The notes: generated by a model not told the origin, from the sequence alone. Shown: positions 37,999-47,540, numbered from the stretch's first letter. The stretch: 64,000 bases of DNA from UBA7236 sp964463165 (GCA_964463165.1 CAYXBK010000018.1:33927-97926), one strand, 5' to 3'. Program-made: numbers and translations.

Positions 37999-38970
37999 AT
38001 GTTACAAATTTCCGAAATAATTGAGTTAATTGAAAATGATTTGCAGCGCCTGCAATTTCCGCAACAACCTGCAGGCCTGTATACACCCGTTTCGTATATG
38101 CTCTCAATTGGCGGAAAACGAATCAGGCCGGCACTCTGCCTGATGGCTTCCAATTTATATGCAGATGAAATCACCCCATATATGCACACCGCATTGGCGA
38201 TGGAGGTGTTTCATAATTTCACCTTAATGCATGATGATATTATGGATGCTGCTCCTTTGCGAAGAGGAAAACAAAGTGTGCATGAAAAATGGAATACAAA
38301 CACTGCAATTTTATCCGGTGATGTGATGCTTGTAAAAGCATATGAATTATTGAATAAAACCAAAACAGATCATTTCACTGAAATATTAAACATATTCAAT
38401 CAGACAGCCATACAAGTTTGTGAAGGGCAACAGCTCGACGTTGATTTCGAGAAATCAGAAACCGTTTCGGTAGATGCCTATCTTGACATGATCACTAAAA
38501 AAACAGCGGTGCTGCTCGGGTGCAGTTTATTTTGCGGCGCAGCTGCTGCAGGTGCAACAATTGATGATGCAGAATTATTATATCAGACAGGAATTGCTGC
38601 CGGAATCAGTTTTCAGATAATGGATGATCTGCTCGATGTATTTGGCGATGCAGCCGCAGTGGGTAAAAAAACCGGGGGCGATATTTTACAGCATAAAAAA
38701 ACATTTTTATATGTGAGCACATTTGCGGTTGCAGATACTGCAGACCGGAATGCATTGATTTCATTTTATACGGATAAATATGCAGGTGATGCTAAAATAA
38801 CCGGCGTTTTAAATTTATTTGAGAAATACAACGTAAAGGAAATCGCTGCAAAAGAAATGGATAAATATTTTCAGAAGGCGATATCTCTGGTTCAAAAACT
38901 TTCCATCACGGAAAGGAGAAAAGATATTTTATTGCAATTTTTAAATTCGGTATATCACCGCAAATTTTAA
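37999..38970 (+). CDS. Polyprenyl synthetase (geranylgeranyl/farnesyl-type diphosphate synthase)
   Basis: 323 residues from the ATG at 37999, chosen because of the promoter just upstream; an in-frame ATG at 37933 would add an unlikely tail. Motifs are GGKRIRPALCLMA, the first Asp-rich motif HDDIMDAAPLRRG and the second DDLLDVFGD, with the KKT and Gln residues between them as usual. It condenses isopentenyl diphosphate with allylic diphosphates; chain length is not deducible. Its stop codon overlaps that of the convergent Nudix gene. Confidence 0.9.
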   Translation: MLQISEIIELIENDLQRLQFPQQPAGLYTPVSYMLSIGGKRIRPALCLMASNLYADEITPYMHTALAMEVFHNFTLMHDDIMDAAPLRRGKQSVHEKWNTNTAILSGDVMLVKAYELLNKTKTDHFTEILNIFNQTAIQVCEGQQLDVDFEKSETVSVDAYLDMITKKTAVLLGCSLFCGAAAAGATIDDAELLYQTGIAAGISFQIMDDLLDVFGDAAAVGKKTGGDILQHKKTFLYVSTFAVADTADRNALISFYTDKYAGDAKITGVLNLFEKYNVKEIAAKEMDKYFQKAISLVQKLSITERRKDILLQFLNSVYHRKF

Positions 38971-39605
38971 ATCTCAAGTTCAGTTAACAAAAATTCCAGT
39001 TCCGATAAAATAATTGCAGTGGCACCCCATACTTTCTGGTCACTGATCAGGTAATAGGGCGCTTGCATCACACCATCCGGACGCTCAATTTCCATCATTC
39101 CCTTAATAGAAGGATCAAGAATTATTTCAACCGGTGATTCGATAAGATATTCCACTTCATTTTTATCGGGCAAAAATTGCGGGCGTTGTGATGTAAATCC
39201 TAAAAAAGGAAATACAAAAAAATTGCTTGGCGGGATATAGAGATTGCTCAATTGGGCAAATACTGTAATTGTATTTTCTGCCACGCCGATCTCTTCTCTT
39301 GTTTCCCTTAATGCTGCCACTGCGGGAGTTTCTCCTTCTTCAATTTTTCCGCCCGGAAATGCGACCTGCCCGCTGTGCACGCCATCATACGAAGGCCGCT
39401 TGATAAAAACCATATGCACCGCATCCGCAACCGGATAAAATAAAACGAGCACCGCACCTTTTTTTGCATCAGGATAATCGTTCTCATCAAAATTTTTCAA
39501 TTGCCTAGTTGCCGGCGCCATTGTCCGGTGTGCAAGAATTCCGGGCAATCCGCTTTGAATCCTATCCTGCAGCCTGTGCACAAATTGTTCGATCATTTTT
39601 GACAT
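38967..39605 (-). CDS. Nudix hydrolase, CoA pyrophosphatase-like (NudL type)
   Basis: 212 residues. The Nudix box is complete: GGKIEEGETPAVAALRETRE continuing EIGV. The preceding HSGQVAFPGG is characteristic of the CoA-pyrophosphatase (NudL/YeaB) branch. It cleaves CoA or a similar nucleotide diphosphate in the cytoplasm. A second in-frame ATG, 9 bases later, is an alternative start. The stop codons of this gene and the polyprenyl synthase share the palindrome TTAA (38967-38970). Confidence 0.88.
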   Translation of the reverse strand: MSKMIEQFVHRLQDRIQSGLPGILAHRTMAPATRQLKNFDENDYPDAKKGAVLVLFYPVADAVHMVFIKRPSYDGVHSGQVAFPGGKIEEGETPAVAALRETREEIGVAENTITVFAQLSNLYIPPSNFFVFPFLGFTSQRPQFLPDKNEVEYLIESPVEIILDPSIKGMMEIERPDGVMQAPYYLISDQKVWGATAIILSELEFLLTELEI

Positions 39606-39674
39606 CCCTCTTACAATTCGATACCCGAAAGTATTTGTTTTTAACTAAATTAGTGTTTTGAAAATAATATCAAG

Positions 39675-42221
39675 ATGAAAAAAACATCTCCTCTCCTTTT
39701 AATAATCTTTTGTTCAACAATTTTATCCGCAGGAAATGCCGCAAAAACAGGAGACTTGCAATATATTCAGAACAACGGACAATGGCAAAATCAAATTGCT
39801 TTTTCCGCTGATATTTACGGGGGTCGTTTATTTCTCGAAAAAAATTGTTTTACCTGGGCATTTACAAATGAATCGGAACTCTCGGATTTTAAACATAAAG
39901 GCAATGCCGATGAATTAAATAATTTCATCATAAAACGTCATGCATTTAAAACAAATTTTATGAATTCAAATCCGGACGTGAAATTATCGGGAGAACATGC
40001 ATTCGACAATTATTACAACTATTTTTTAGGTAACGACCAAACAGAATGGCACTCAAAAGTGCCGGCATTTAACCAGGTGCGCTATGAAAATTTATACGAC
40101 GGTATCGACATGGTAATTTACAGTCAGGATAATTCCATGAAATATGATTTAATTGTTGCACCACATACCTCGCCAAGAACTATACGAATAAATTATGAAG
40201 GGCTTGATAAAATTTCATTAAATGATGGCAATCTGGAATTAACAACTTCATTAAATAAAATAATTGAATATAAGCCTTATGCATATCAAATTATCAATGG
40301 AATAAAAATAGAAGTCCCCTGTAAATTTCAGCTTTGGGAAAATGAAGTTTCATTTATTTTTCCCGAGGGCCATAATTCAAATTATGAATTAATCATTGAC
40401 CCTGCTACGTTAATCTTTGCAAGTTATTCGGGATCAACCACTGATAATTGGGGGTTTTCAGCAACCTATGATGCTGCCGGAAATTTATACGGCGCCGGGG
40501 TTGCATTTGCAATTGGCTATCCGGTAACCTTAGGGGCCTATCAGGAGAGTTGGGCCGGAGGCACAGGAATCTATGTTGCGGATATTGCAATTTCTAAATT
40601 TTCACCCGACGGTACGAGTTTAATTTATTCGACCTATCTGGGCGGAACAGGTGAAGAACTTCCATTCAGTATGACGGTAAATAATTTAAACGAATTAATT
40701 GTATACGGTGTGACGGGTTCATCCGATTTTCCGGTTACCGACGGGATAATTGATGATTCATTTAACGGAGGAGCCGCAATTACGCTGGACTATGTATTGA
40801 ATTTTACGGACGGCAGCGATGGTTTAATTTCAATATTCAATGAAGCAGGTACTGACCTCATTGCATCCACATTTATCGGAGGTTCAGGCAATGATGCGTT
40901 AAATGCAGGAATTACTGAATATAATTACGCCGATTATTCAAGAAGCTCGGTCATTCATGATGAAGAAGGAAATATTTATCTGGCTTCAACAACTGCATCC
41001 ACAGATCTGCCTGTAAGTCTATCAGCATTCCAAACATCAGCGGGAGGCGGTTTTGATGGGTTTGTTGCTAAAGTTAATTCATCATTAACCGAAATTAAGT
41101 GGCTGTCTTATTTGGGCGGGTCAACAGATGATGCAGCCTACTCAATTCATATTTCAAATGAAAATTTAATTACAGTCGGTGGTGGAACTAACAGTATCGA
41201 TTTTCCTGCAACTTCCGGCGCATTAAATGAAAGTTATAGCGGAGGTATTGATGGATTTGTAGCCATAATTAATTCCGATGCAAGTAATTTATTACATGCA
41301 ACCTATATTGGAACTATTGTTTATGATCAGGTTTATTTATTGGACCGCGATACTGAAAATTCAATTTATATCACGGGTCAAACAAATGGTGATTATCCTG
41401 TAATTGGCTCCGTTTATTCAATACCGGGCAGTTCACAATTTATTACAAGACTCGATTCAACTCTATCCGAAATTGAAATCTCAACTGTATTTGGTAATGG
41501 TGCTGCAGAAGTAAATCTTGCTCCTACAGCATTTTTTATCGACAGTTTAAACCAGATATATTATGCAGGTTGGGGCGGTAATGTAAATTACGTTTTTAAT
41601 CCGAATATCGGAGATATCATCGGTCTTCCGGTTACTGCCGATGCGTTTAAGTTGACTACGGACGGATCAGATTTCTATTTCATGCTGCTTGGATCTAATG
41701 CAGATTCCTTGCTATATGCAAGTTTTTTTGGTGGCGAATTAAGCAACGAACATGTGGACGGTGGCACAAGTAATTTTGATAAGAACGGAATTTTATATGA
41801 AGCAGTTTGCGCCGGTTGTGCCGGGAATGATGATTTTCCTGTAACTGATGATGTTGTGGGTCCGGAGAATCTTTCTGCGAATTGCAATCTTGGTGTTTTA
41901 AAATTTGATATGGGTGCTGAGATAATTGACACAACAATAACTTCGGTAATTGATTTTCCGCTTAATTCATTTGAAATATTTCCCAATCCCGTTTATTCCG
42001 ATGAATTAAATATTTCTCTCAATTCGCAGGAAAACATTTCCGTATCTATTGAAATTACTAATGCAAACGGAGAACTCGTTTTTTTAAAAAACAAACAACA
42101 TTTAAATACAGGCGGCCAAATTATTAATCTAAAATTACCGGAACTAAGCGCCGGACTTTATTATCTGACAGTCCGGATGAAAGAAAACGCTTTCAGCAAA
42201 TCATTTTCCATAATCAATTAA
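39675..42221 (+). CDS. Secreted DUF7948/SBBP beta-propeller protein with T9SS type A signal
   Basis: 848 residues with a signal peptide. An N-terminal immunoglobulin-like region (about 25-260; GDLQYIQNNGQWQNQIAF, YDGIDMVIYS) matches the domain often found before SBBP repeats. A propeller of SBBP-type blades follows (STYLGGTGEE, YLGGSTDDAAYSI, FFGGELSNEHVDGG). The last 80 residues form a T9SS type A sorting domain (FEIFPNPVYSDELNISL ... SAGLYYLTV). It should be a cell-surface or secreted protein. The next gene, 3 bases away, is a paralogue. Confidence 0.85.
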   Translation: MKKTSPLLLIIFCSTILSAGNAAKTGDLQYIQNNGQWQNQIAFSADIYGGRLFLEKNCFTWAFTNESELSDFKHKGNADELNNFIIKRHAFKTNFMNSNPDVKLSGEHAFDNYYNYFLGNDQTEWHSKVPAFNQVRYENLYDGIDMVIYSQDNSMKYDLIVAPHTSPRTIRINYEGLDKISLNDGNLELTTSLNKIIEYKPYAYQIINGIKIEVPCKFQLWENEVSFIFPEGHNSNYELIIDPATLIFASYSGSTTDNWGFSATYDAAGNLYGAGVAFAIGYPVTLGAYQESWAGGTGIYVADIAISKFSPDGTSLIYSTYLGGTGEELPFSMTVNNLNELIVYGVTGSSDFPVTDGIIDDSFNGGAAITLDYVLNFTDGSDGLISIFNEAGTDLIASTFIGGSGNDALNAGITEYNYADYSRSSVIHDEEGNIYLASTTASTDLPVSLSAFQTSAGGGFDGFVAKVNSSLTEIKWLSYLGGSTDDAAYSIHISNENLITVGGGTNSIDFPATSGALNESYSGGIDGFVAIINSDASNLLHATYIGTIVYDQVYLLDRDTENSIYITGQTNGDYPVIGSVYSIPGSSQFITRLDSTLSEIEISTVFGNGAAEVNLAPTAFFIDSLNQIYYAGWGGNVNYVFNPNIGDIIGLPVTADAFKLTTDGSDFYFMLLGSNADSLLYASFFGGELSNEHVDGGTSNFDKNGILYEAVCAGCAGNDDFPVTDDVVGPENLSANCNLGVLKFDMGAEIIDTTITSVIDFPLNSFEIFPNPVYSDELNISLNSQENISVSIEITNANGELVFLKNKQHLNTGGQIINLKLPELSAGLYYLTVRMKENAFSKSFSIIN
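39825..40018 (+). repeat. 194-bp block identical to 42375-42568
   Basis: Within the two tandem SBBP genes this stretch is identical base for base, with only scattered changes for some tens of bases on each side. The rest of the genes has diverged widely. This fits recent gene conversion or a partial duplication between the paralogues. Confidence 0.85.
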
Positions 42222-42224
42222 TGT

Positions 42225-45200
42225 ATGAAGAAAATCTGTTTACTCCTTATCTCCATTTTTACCATACTAAAAGTCTTCGCGGGAAATTCCGCAAAAACAG
42301 GCGACCTGCAATATATTCAGAACAACGGACAATGGCAAAATCGAATTGCTTTTGCCGCTGATATTTACGGAGGCCGTTTATTTCTCGAAAAAAATTGTTT
42401 TACCTGGGCATTTACAAATGAATCGGAACTCTCGGATTTTAAACATAAAGGCAATGCCGATGAATTAAATAATTTCATCATAAAACGTCATGCATTTAAA
42501 ACAAATTTTATGAATTCAAATCCGGACGTGAAATTATCGGGAGAACATGCATTCGACAATTATTACAATTATTTCTTAGGTAACGACCAAACAGAATGGC
42601 ACTCAAAAGTGCCGGCATTTAACCAGGTACGATATGAAAATTTATATGATGGTATCGACATGGTGATTTATAGCCAGGAAAATTCGATGAAATATGATCT
42701 GATTCTTGCACCGCATATTTCAACCGATCAGATCAGATTTAATTATGAGGGACTTGATGATATTAAAATTGTTGACGGTAATCTCGAACTGATCACATCC
42801 ATCAATAAAATCGTTGAATTAAAGCCTTATGCATATCAAACAATAAACGGAAAAAGAATTGCAATACCATGCGCATTTAATTTAAACGGCAGTGAAATTT
42901 CTTTTTCTTTTCCTGAAGGGTATGATGAAAATTTTCAACTGATCATTGATCCTGCCACTCTGATATTTTCAAGTTATTCAGGTGCCACCTCCGATAACTG
43001 GGGTTATTCCGCAACATACGACGGCGATGGAAATTTATATGGTGCCGGAATTGCTTTTGCAAACGGATATCCAACAACATTGGGCGCATATCAGGAAGAC
43101 TGGGCCGGCGGTGCAACTTTTTATGTAGCGGATATTACAATTTCAAAATTTTCTTCTGATGGAACCAGCCTGATTTATTCAAGCTATCTTGGTGGAACGA
43201 ATGAAGATCTCCCGTATAGCTTAATTGTAAATGCAGATGATGAATTAATTGTATACGGTGCAACCGGTTCAAATGATTTTCCAATTACGGCTGGAGCTGC
43301 TGATAATTCATTTAACGGAGGAAGTAATATTACTGTTGATTATGTTTTGACATTTACAACCGGAAGCGATGTGTATGTTGCGAAATTCAGTGCCGATGGT
43401 GCAGATCTTTTAGGGTCCACATTTCTTGGCGGCACTAGCAATGACGCAATCAATGACGGGTCAACGGCATATAATTACGGCGACCATGCCCGCGGAGAAG
43501 TGAACGTTGATATCTATGGAAATATTTATCTCGCCGGTTCCACAAAGTCTTCAGATTTTCCTGTGTCTGACGATGCATTTCAAACTACATACGGCGGAAA
43601 TCAGGATGGTTTTATCGCAAAATTTAATCCTGACCTTTCCGATCTGGTCTGGTGCAGTTTTGTTGGTGGCTCATCTGCGGATGGTGCATATTCCATAAAA
43701 AAAATGAACGGTGAAAAATTTATTCTCTGCGGTGGTACAAGTAGTTCTAATTTCCCGACAACTGCAGGAGCATTACATGAAGATTATCTTGGCGGCACAG
43801 TTGATGGATTTGTAATGACAATCACCAGCAACGCAACATCCATTATAAATTCCACTTATATCGGTACTAATAATTACGACAATACATTTTTATCGGAAGT
43901 AGATGCATTTAATTCGATTTATATTACCGGGCAGACACTTGGAGATTATCCGGTTACAGGTGATGTATATACAAATCCGAACAGCACACAATATATTACA
44001 AAGCTGGATTCAACTTTATCATCGATTATTTTTTCTACTGTTTTCGGCAGTGGTTCATCCAATGTAAATATTTCTCCTACAGCTTTTCTTGTTGATAATT
44101 GCGAACATATTTATGTTGCGGGGTGGGGAGGCCTGGTAAATTCTTCGTTCAATCCCGCCACAGGAAATGTGTATGATATGCCGTTGAGTGATGATGCATT
44201 CCAATCATCTACTGATGGAAGTGATTTTTATTTGATTGTTTTAAATACCGATGCAGATTCACTTATTTATGCAACCTATTTCGGCGGTTCATTAAGCGAT
44301 GAACATGTTGATGGTGGAACAAGCCGTTTTGATAAACAAGGTGTGGTGTATGAGGCAGTATGCGCAGGTTGCGGAGGTGGCGATGATTTTCCAACAACAG
44401 ATGGTGCCGTGAGCAATACAAATAATGCTACAAATTGTAATCTCGGTGTATTTAAATTTCAACTTGCCGAACCACCAACCGTTGCAGCGATTGAAGCAGA
44501 TCCTTTAAGCGGATGTGCACCGCTTGAAGTGGATTTTACAAACAATAGTATTAATGCAATTGGTGTTGAATGGGAATTTGGCACCGGTGAATTTTCAACA
44601 GAAGATAACCCGACTTACACATTCGATACTCCCGGAGAATATGAAGTTACACTTGTTGCATTTGTTCCGAATATTTGTTCCGTAAACGATACTGATATCA
44701 TAACAATTGAAGTATATGGTTTCCCGACGGCCGATTTTTCCATGTCGCCAAACCCGGGTTCAATTTATACAGCTACAATTTTTAATGATTTAAGCATTGA
44801 TGCTGTGAGTTGGGAATGGGATTTTGGTGATGGTGAAACATCAACACTGGAAAATCCCTCTCATTTGTATGCAGAAACCGGATCTTATCTTGTTTGTCTT
44901 ACCGTTGAAAATGAATTCGGTTGTGAAGCCAAAATTTGTGATTCAATAGATATTGTTGCAGAATCGTTGCTCGATATCCCCAACGCATTTTCTCCAAATA
45001 ACGATGGTATTAATGATATTTATTTCCCGGTGAATTACGGACTCGAGAATTTTGAATTCAGAATTTATAACCGATGGGGTGAACTCATTTTCGAAACTTC
45101 TGACCCGACAAAAGGTTGGGATGGAATTTATAAAGGTGTGGAACAGGAACTGGATGTATATGTTTATGTGATTTCCGGTAATGGCCTGGATGGAATTCCA

Positions 45201-45236
45201 TACTACAGACAAGGGAATTTTACCTTGGTGCGATAG
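42225..45236 (+). CDS. Secreted DUF7948/SBBP propeller protein with PKD domains and T9SS type B signal
   Basis: 1,003 residues with a signal peptide (cleavage near VFAGN). The N-terminal 250 residues are nearly the same as in the upstream paralogue, and the SBBP propeller is related but diverged. Two PKD domains follow (ADPLSGCAPLEVDFTN, WEFGTGEF; then SWEWDFGDGETSTLENPSHLY). The C-terminal 85 residues are a gliding-motility-associated (CHU_C, type B) domain: IPNAFSPNNDGIND, FRIYNRWGELIFET. It is exported by T9SS and probably acts as a surface adhesin. Confidence 0.88.
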   Translation: MKKICLLLISIFTILKVFAGNSAKTGDLQYIQNNGQWQNRIAFAADIYGGRLFLEKNCFTWAFTNESELSDFKHKGNADELNNFIIKRHAFKTNFMNSNPDVKLSGEHAFDNYYNYFLGNDQTEWHSKVPAFNQVRYENLYDGIDMVIYSQENSMKYDLILAPHISTDQIRFNYEGLDDIKIVDGNLELITSINKIVELKPYAYQTINGKRIAIPCAFNLNGSEISFSFPEGYDENFQLIIDPATLIFSSYSGATSDNWGYSATYDGDGNLYGAGIAFANGYPTTLGAYQEDWAGGATFYVADITISKFSSDGTSLIYSSYLGGTNEDLPYSLIVNADDELIVYGATGSNDFPITAGAADNSFNGGSNITVDYVLTFTTGSDVYVAKFSADGADLLGSTFLGGTSNDAINDGSTAYNYGDHARGEVNVDIYGNIYLAGSTKSSDFPVSDDAFQTTYGGNQDGFIAKFNPDLSDLVWCSFVGGSSADGAYSIKKMNGEKFILCGGTSSSNFPTTAGALHEDYLGGTVDGFVMTITSNATSIINSTYIGTNNYDNTFLSEVDAFNSIYITGQTLGDYPVTGDVYTNPNSTQYITKLDSTLSSIIFSTVFGSGSSNVNISPTAFLVDNCEHIYVAGWGGLVNSSFNPATGNVYDMPLSDDAFQSSTDGSDFYLIVLNTDADSLIYATYFGGSLSDEHVDGGTSRFDKQGVVYEAVCAGCGGGDDFPTTDGAVSNTNNATNCNLGVFKFQLAEPPTVAAIEADPLSGCAPLEVDFTNNSINAIGVEWEFGTGEFSTEDNPTYTFDTPGEYEVTLVAFVPNICSVNDTDIITIEVYGFPTADFSMSPNPGSIYTATIFNDLSIDAVSWEWDFGDGETSTLENPSHLYAETGSYLVCLTVENEFGCEAKICDSIDIVAESLLDIPNAFSPNNDGINDIYFPVNYGLENFEFRIYNRWGELIFETSDPTKGWDGIYKGVEQELDVYVYVISGNGLDGIPYYRQGNFTLVR
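42375..42568 (+). repeat. 194-bp block identical to 39825-40018
   Basis: Second copy of the identical segment in the tandem SBBP paralogues; offset 2,550 bp. Confidence 0.85.
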
Positions 45237-45267
45237 ACAGAGCCAGGAGCCAGGAACCAGGAGTCAG
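45233..45267. repeat. Heptamer-period repeat, five units
   Basis: TAGACAG, GAGCCAG, GAGCCAG, GAACCAG, GAGTCAG. The first unit overlaps the stop codon of the propeller gene. It is the clearest copy of the GARYCAG heptamer family, which also appears at 10184 and 20217 and inverted at 20362. Confidence 0.75.
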
Positions 45268-45291
45268 GGTTGAATTCAAATATTATTTTCC

Positions 45292-46185
45292 ATGAACACA
45301 AATAATATTTCAAATTTTCAGCACGCAAAATTATCCGCATATCTTGCCACTGCATCCGTATTTATTTTAATGCATGATCATGCAAACACTCAAATTATTT
45401 ATAATAATATAAGTCCGGATGCAGAGTTGGGAGATATAAATGATTTTATGAATCTTGATCTGGATGAAAATGGTGATCTGGATTTTGCATTTGGAAAAGC
45501 AAATTCCATAATTCCATTCACTGATGACGACTATTATTTAAAAATTTTTTTGTGGGGAGGTCCGGTTGGAATTGGTGCATCAATTGCTGGGATCAATTCC
45601 GGTTCTAAATATTTACCTTATGCATTAACTTATAATGCAATGATCGATGAAGATTTACATTTTGAGAATAACGGTTTTCAAAGTCTTGTTTTTAAAACTT
45701 ATTTAAGAACCTACTATCCTTCCGGATCGGGTTTAATAACCATTGATAAGGGCGGCAACTGGTTTCCGGATATCAAAGATCATTACCTTGCTATTCGGTT
45801 TACCGGTGATGATGAATTGTTTCATTATGGATGGATCAGATGTTCGGTTGAAAGTTCAAGCTCCCGGCTTGTTGTGAAAGATTATGCATATAATGCGATA
45901 CCTGAGCAGGCTGTTATGGCGGGAATTAAAACAGGTACAACAATTTCAAAAGAGATTTTAAATTCAAATTCTCCAAGTATTTTCAGTTTTAATAAACAAA
46001 TTTTTATTCAGGCAGATAAACCAGCAACAGTATCCGTATTTGACTCAAAATCAATTTTAGTGAAGCAAATTGAAACGCATGATTCAGAAACAAAAATAGA
46101 TATGCAATTTTTTCCGGCGGGAGTTTATTTGGTTGAAATAAAAAATGAAATTGGTGGTTTTTACAAAATAATTCATATTATTTGA
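45292..46185 (+). CDS. Secreted protein with probable T9SS-type C-terminal domain
   Basis: 297 residues. A hydrophobic N-terminal stretch (LSAYLATASVFILM) is a likely signal peptide, with a polar leader of about 13 residues before it. The middle part contains FMNLDLDENGDLDFAFG, an EF-hand/dockerin-like Asp pattern that may bind calcium, and HYGWIRCSVESSSSRLVVKD. The C-terminal 80 residues resemble a T9SS sorting domain (FIQADKPATVSVFD ... FFPAGVYLVEI). Such proteins are frequent in Bacteroidota; the role is unknown. Confidence 0.65.
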   Translation: MNTNNISNFQHAKLSAYLATASVFILMHDHANTQIIYNNISPDAELGDINDFMNLDLDENGDLDFAFGKANSIIPFTDDDYYLKIFLWGGPVGIGASIAGINSGSKYLPYALTYNAMIDEDLHFENNGFQSLVFKTYLRTYYPSGSGLITIDKGGNWFPDIKDHYLAIRFTGDDELFHYGWIRCSVESSSSRLVVKDYAYNAIPEQAVMAGIKTGTTISKEILNSNSPSIFSFNKQIFIQADKPATVSVFDSKSILVKQIETHDSETKIDMQFFPAGVYLVEIKNEIGGFYKIIHII

Positions 46186-46244
46186 TCTCTAAATAATTCC
46201 TATTCAGCAATTTTCAGGTTAATAGTTTTTTCAGTAAATTTAAA

Positions 46245-46286
46245 ACTCACTACTCACTACTCACTACTCACTACTCACTACTCACT
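46245..46286. repeat. Perfect heptamer tandem repeat, six units of ACTCACT
   Basis: Six exact, consecutive copies of ACTCACT directly upstream of the MFS gene promoter. It is the most uniform of the 7-bp-period repeats in the window and so a candidate variable-number locus. Confidence 0.95.
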
Positions 46287-46298
46287 ACCCGTTTTCCT

Positions 46299-46306
46299 AT
46301 CTTCGC
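46299..46306 (+). promoter_or_regulatory. Probable -7 promoter element of the MFS gene
   Basis: TATCTTCG, one base off TAnnTTTG. It ends 4 bases before the proposed CTG start codon, like other near-leaderless genes here, and follows the ACTCACT repeat by 12 bases. Confidence 0.4.
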
Positions 46307-46310
46307 AGTT

Positions 46311-47501
46311 CTGAAACAATTATTTCTTACATATAAAAATGCCTATCGCGGGCTCTCGAAAGAGGTCTGGATATTATCTGCAATCCAATTAATCAACCGC
46401 AGCGGCAGTATGGTTTTGCCTTTTCTCACTGTATACCTCACTGCAAGTTTGGGTTATAGTGTAAAATCGGCAGGTATCATCATGAGTATGTTTGGTGTTG
46501 GTTCCATGCTGGGCTCCTATCTGGGCGGAAGATTTACGGATAAGATCGGACCTTATAAAGTAATGTTATACAGTTTATTTGCAGGCGGATCTTCTTATTT
46601 TATTCTTGCATTTATCACCGATTTTTATTTACTGGCAGGCAGCGTTTTTATTTGCGCTGTTTTAAATGAAGCACTGCGCCCCGGTAATTCGAGTATGATA
46701 GCGCATTTTGCAAAACCGGAAACATATACCCGTTCATTTTCCTTATTGCGCATGGCGGTAAATCTTGGTATTTCCATCGGGCCTGCACTTGCCGGTTTGC
46801 TTGCCGGTATTTCCTATAAATTATTATTTGTGGGCGACGGCGTTACGAATTTAATTGCCGGATTTGTTTTTATTTATTATTTCCAGAAGAAAAAACCCGC
46901 ACCGCATCCGAAGGAAAAAGAAAAAACAAAAAGAGCGCAGTCGCCGTATCGCGATATACCATATTTATTTTTTGTCCTGCTTTGCATGTTTTATGCAATT
47001 GCTTTTTTTCAAATCTTTAATGGCATTCCGCTGTATTATAAAGATATTTATTTCAAACCCGAACAGGCAATTGGTTTGTTGCTTGGCCTGAATGGTTTGA
47101 TCGTATTTATATTTGAAATGGCAACAGTAAATACAATTGAAAATAAATGGGAACCTTCGAGACTGATCATCATCGGCTCAATCATGCTTTCCGTTTCGTT
47201 TTTACTTTTCAATCTGACACACAGCAATAGTATTTTGATCATCTCAATGGTATTAATGAGCTTTTCAGAAATATTTGCAATGCCATTTATGGTTTCGCAT
47301 GCAGTGAAAAGGTCGCAGCCGGAAACAAGGGGAAGCTATATTGCGGCCTACACAATTGTGTGGAGCCTGGCCCTTATTATTTCTCCTTATATCAGTACGC
47401 AGATCATCACACATTATAATTTTGACACCTTGTGGTGGGTAATGGGATTATTCTGCCTTCTTACTGCAGTCGGTTTCAGCATTGTTATGAAAAAACAATA
47501 G
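46311..47501 (+). CDS. MFS transporter, probable CTG start
   Basis: About 397 residues if translated from CTG at 46311. The first in-frame ATG (46410) lies inside the first membrane helix. Upstream of it the same frame encodes KQLFLTYKNAYRGLSKEVWI, just what an MFS N-terminus needs, and no ATG, GTG or TTG occurs there. The rest has the MFS loop motif GGRFTDKIGPYKV between helices 2 and 3 and about 12 helices with a charged central loop (PKEKEKTKRAQS). It is a drug or metabolite exporter of unknown substrate. A sequencing error removing an ATG is an alternative. Confidence 0.75.
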   Translation: MKQLFLTYKNAYRGLSKEVWILSAIQLINRSGSMVLPFLTVYLTASLGYSVKSAGIIMSMFGVGSMLGSYLGGRFTDKIGPYKVMLYSLFAGGSSYFILAFITDFYLLAGSVFICAVLNEALRPGNSSMIAHFAKPETYTRSFSLLRMAVNLGISIGPALAGLLAGISYKLLFVGDGVTNLIAGFVFIYYFQKKKPAPHPKEKEKTKRAQSPYRDIPYLFFVLLCMFYAIAFFQIFNGIPLYYKDIYFKPEQAIGLLLGLNGLIVFIFEMATVNTIENKWEPSRLIIIGSIMLSVSFLLFNLTHSNSILIISMVLMSFSEIFAMPFMVSHAVKRSQPETRGSYIAAYTIVWSLALIISPYISTQIITHYNFDTLWWVMGLFCLLTAVGFSIVMKKQ

Positions 47502-47540
47502 GAATTAACAAAATTTAAAATAGCCGTTGAATAAATGATT

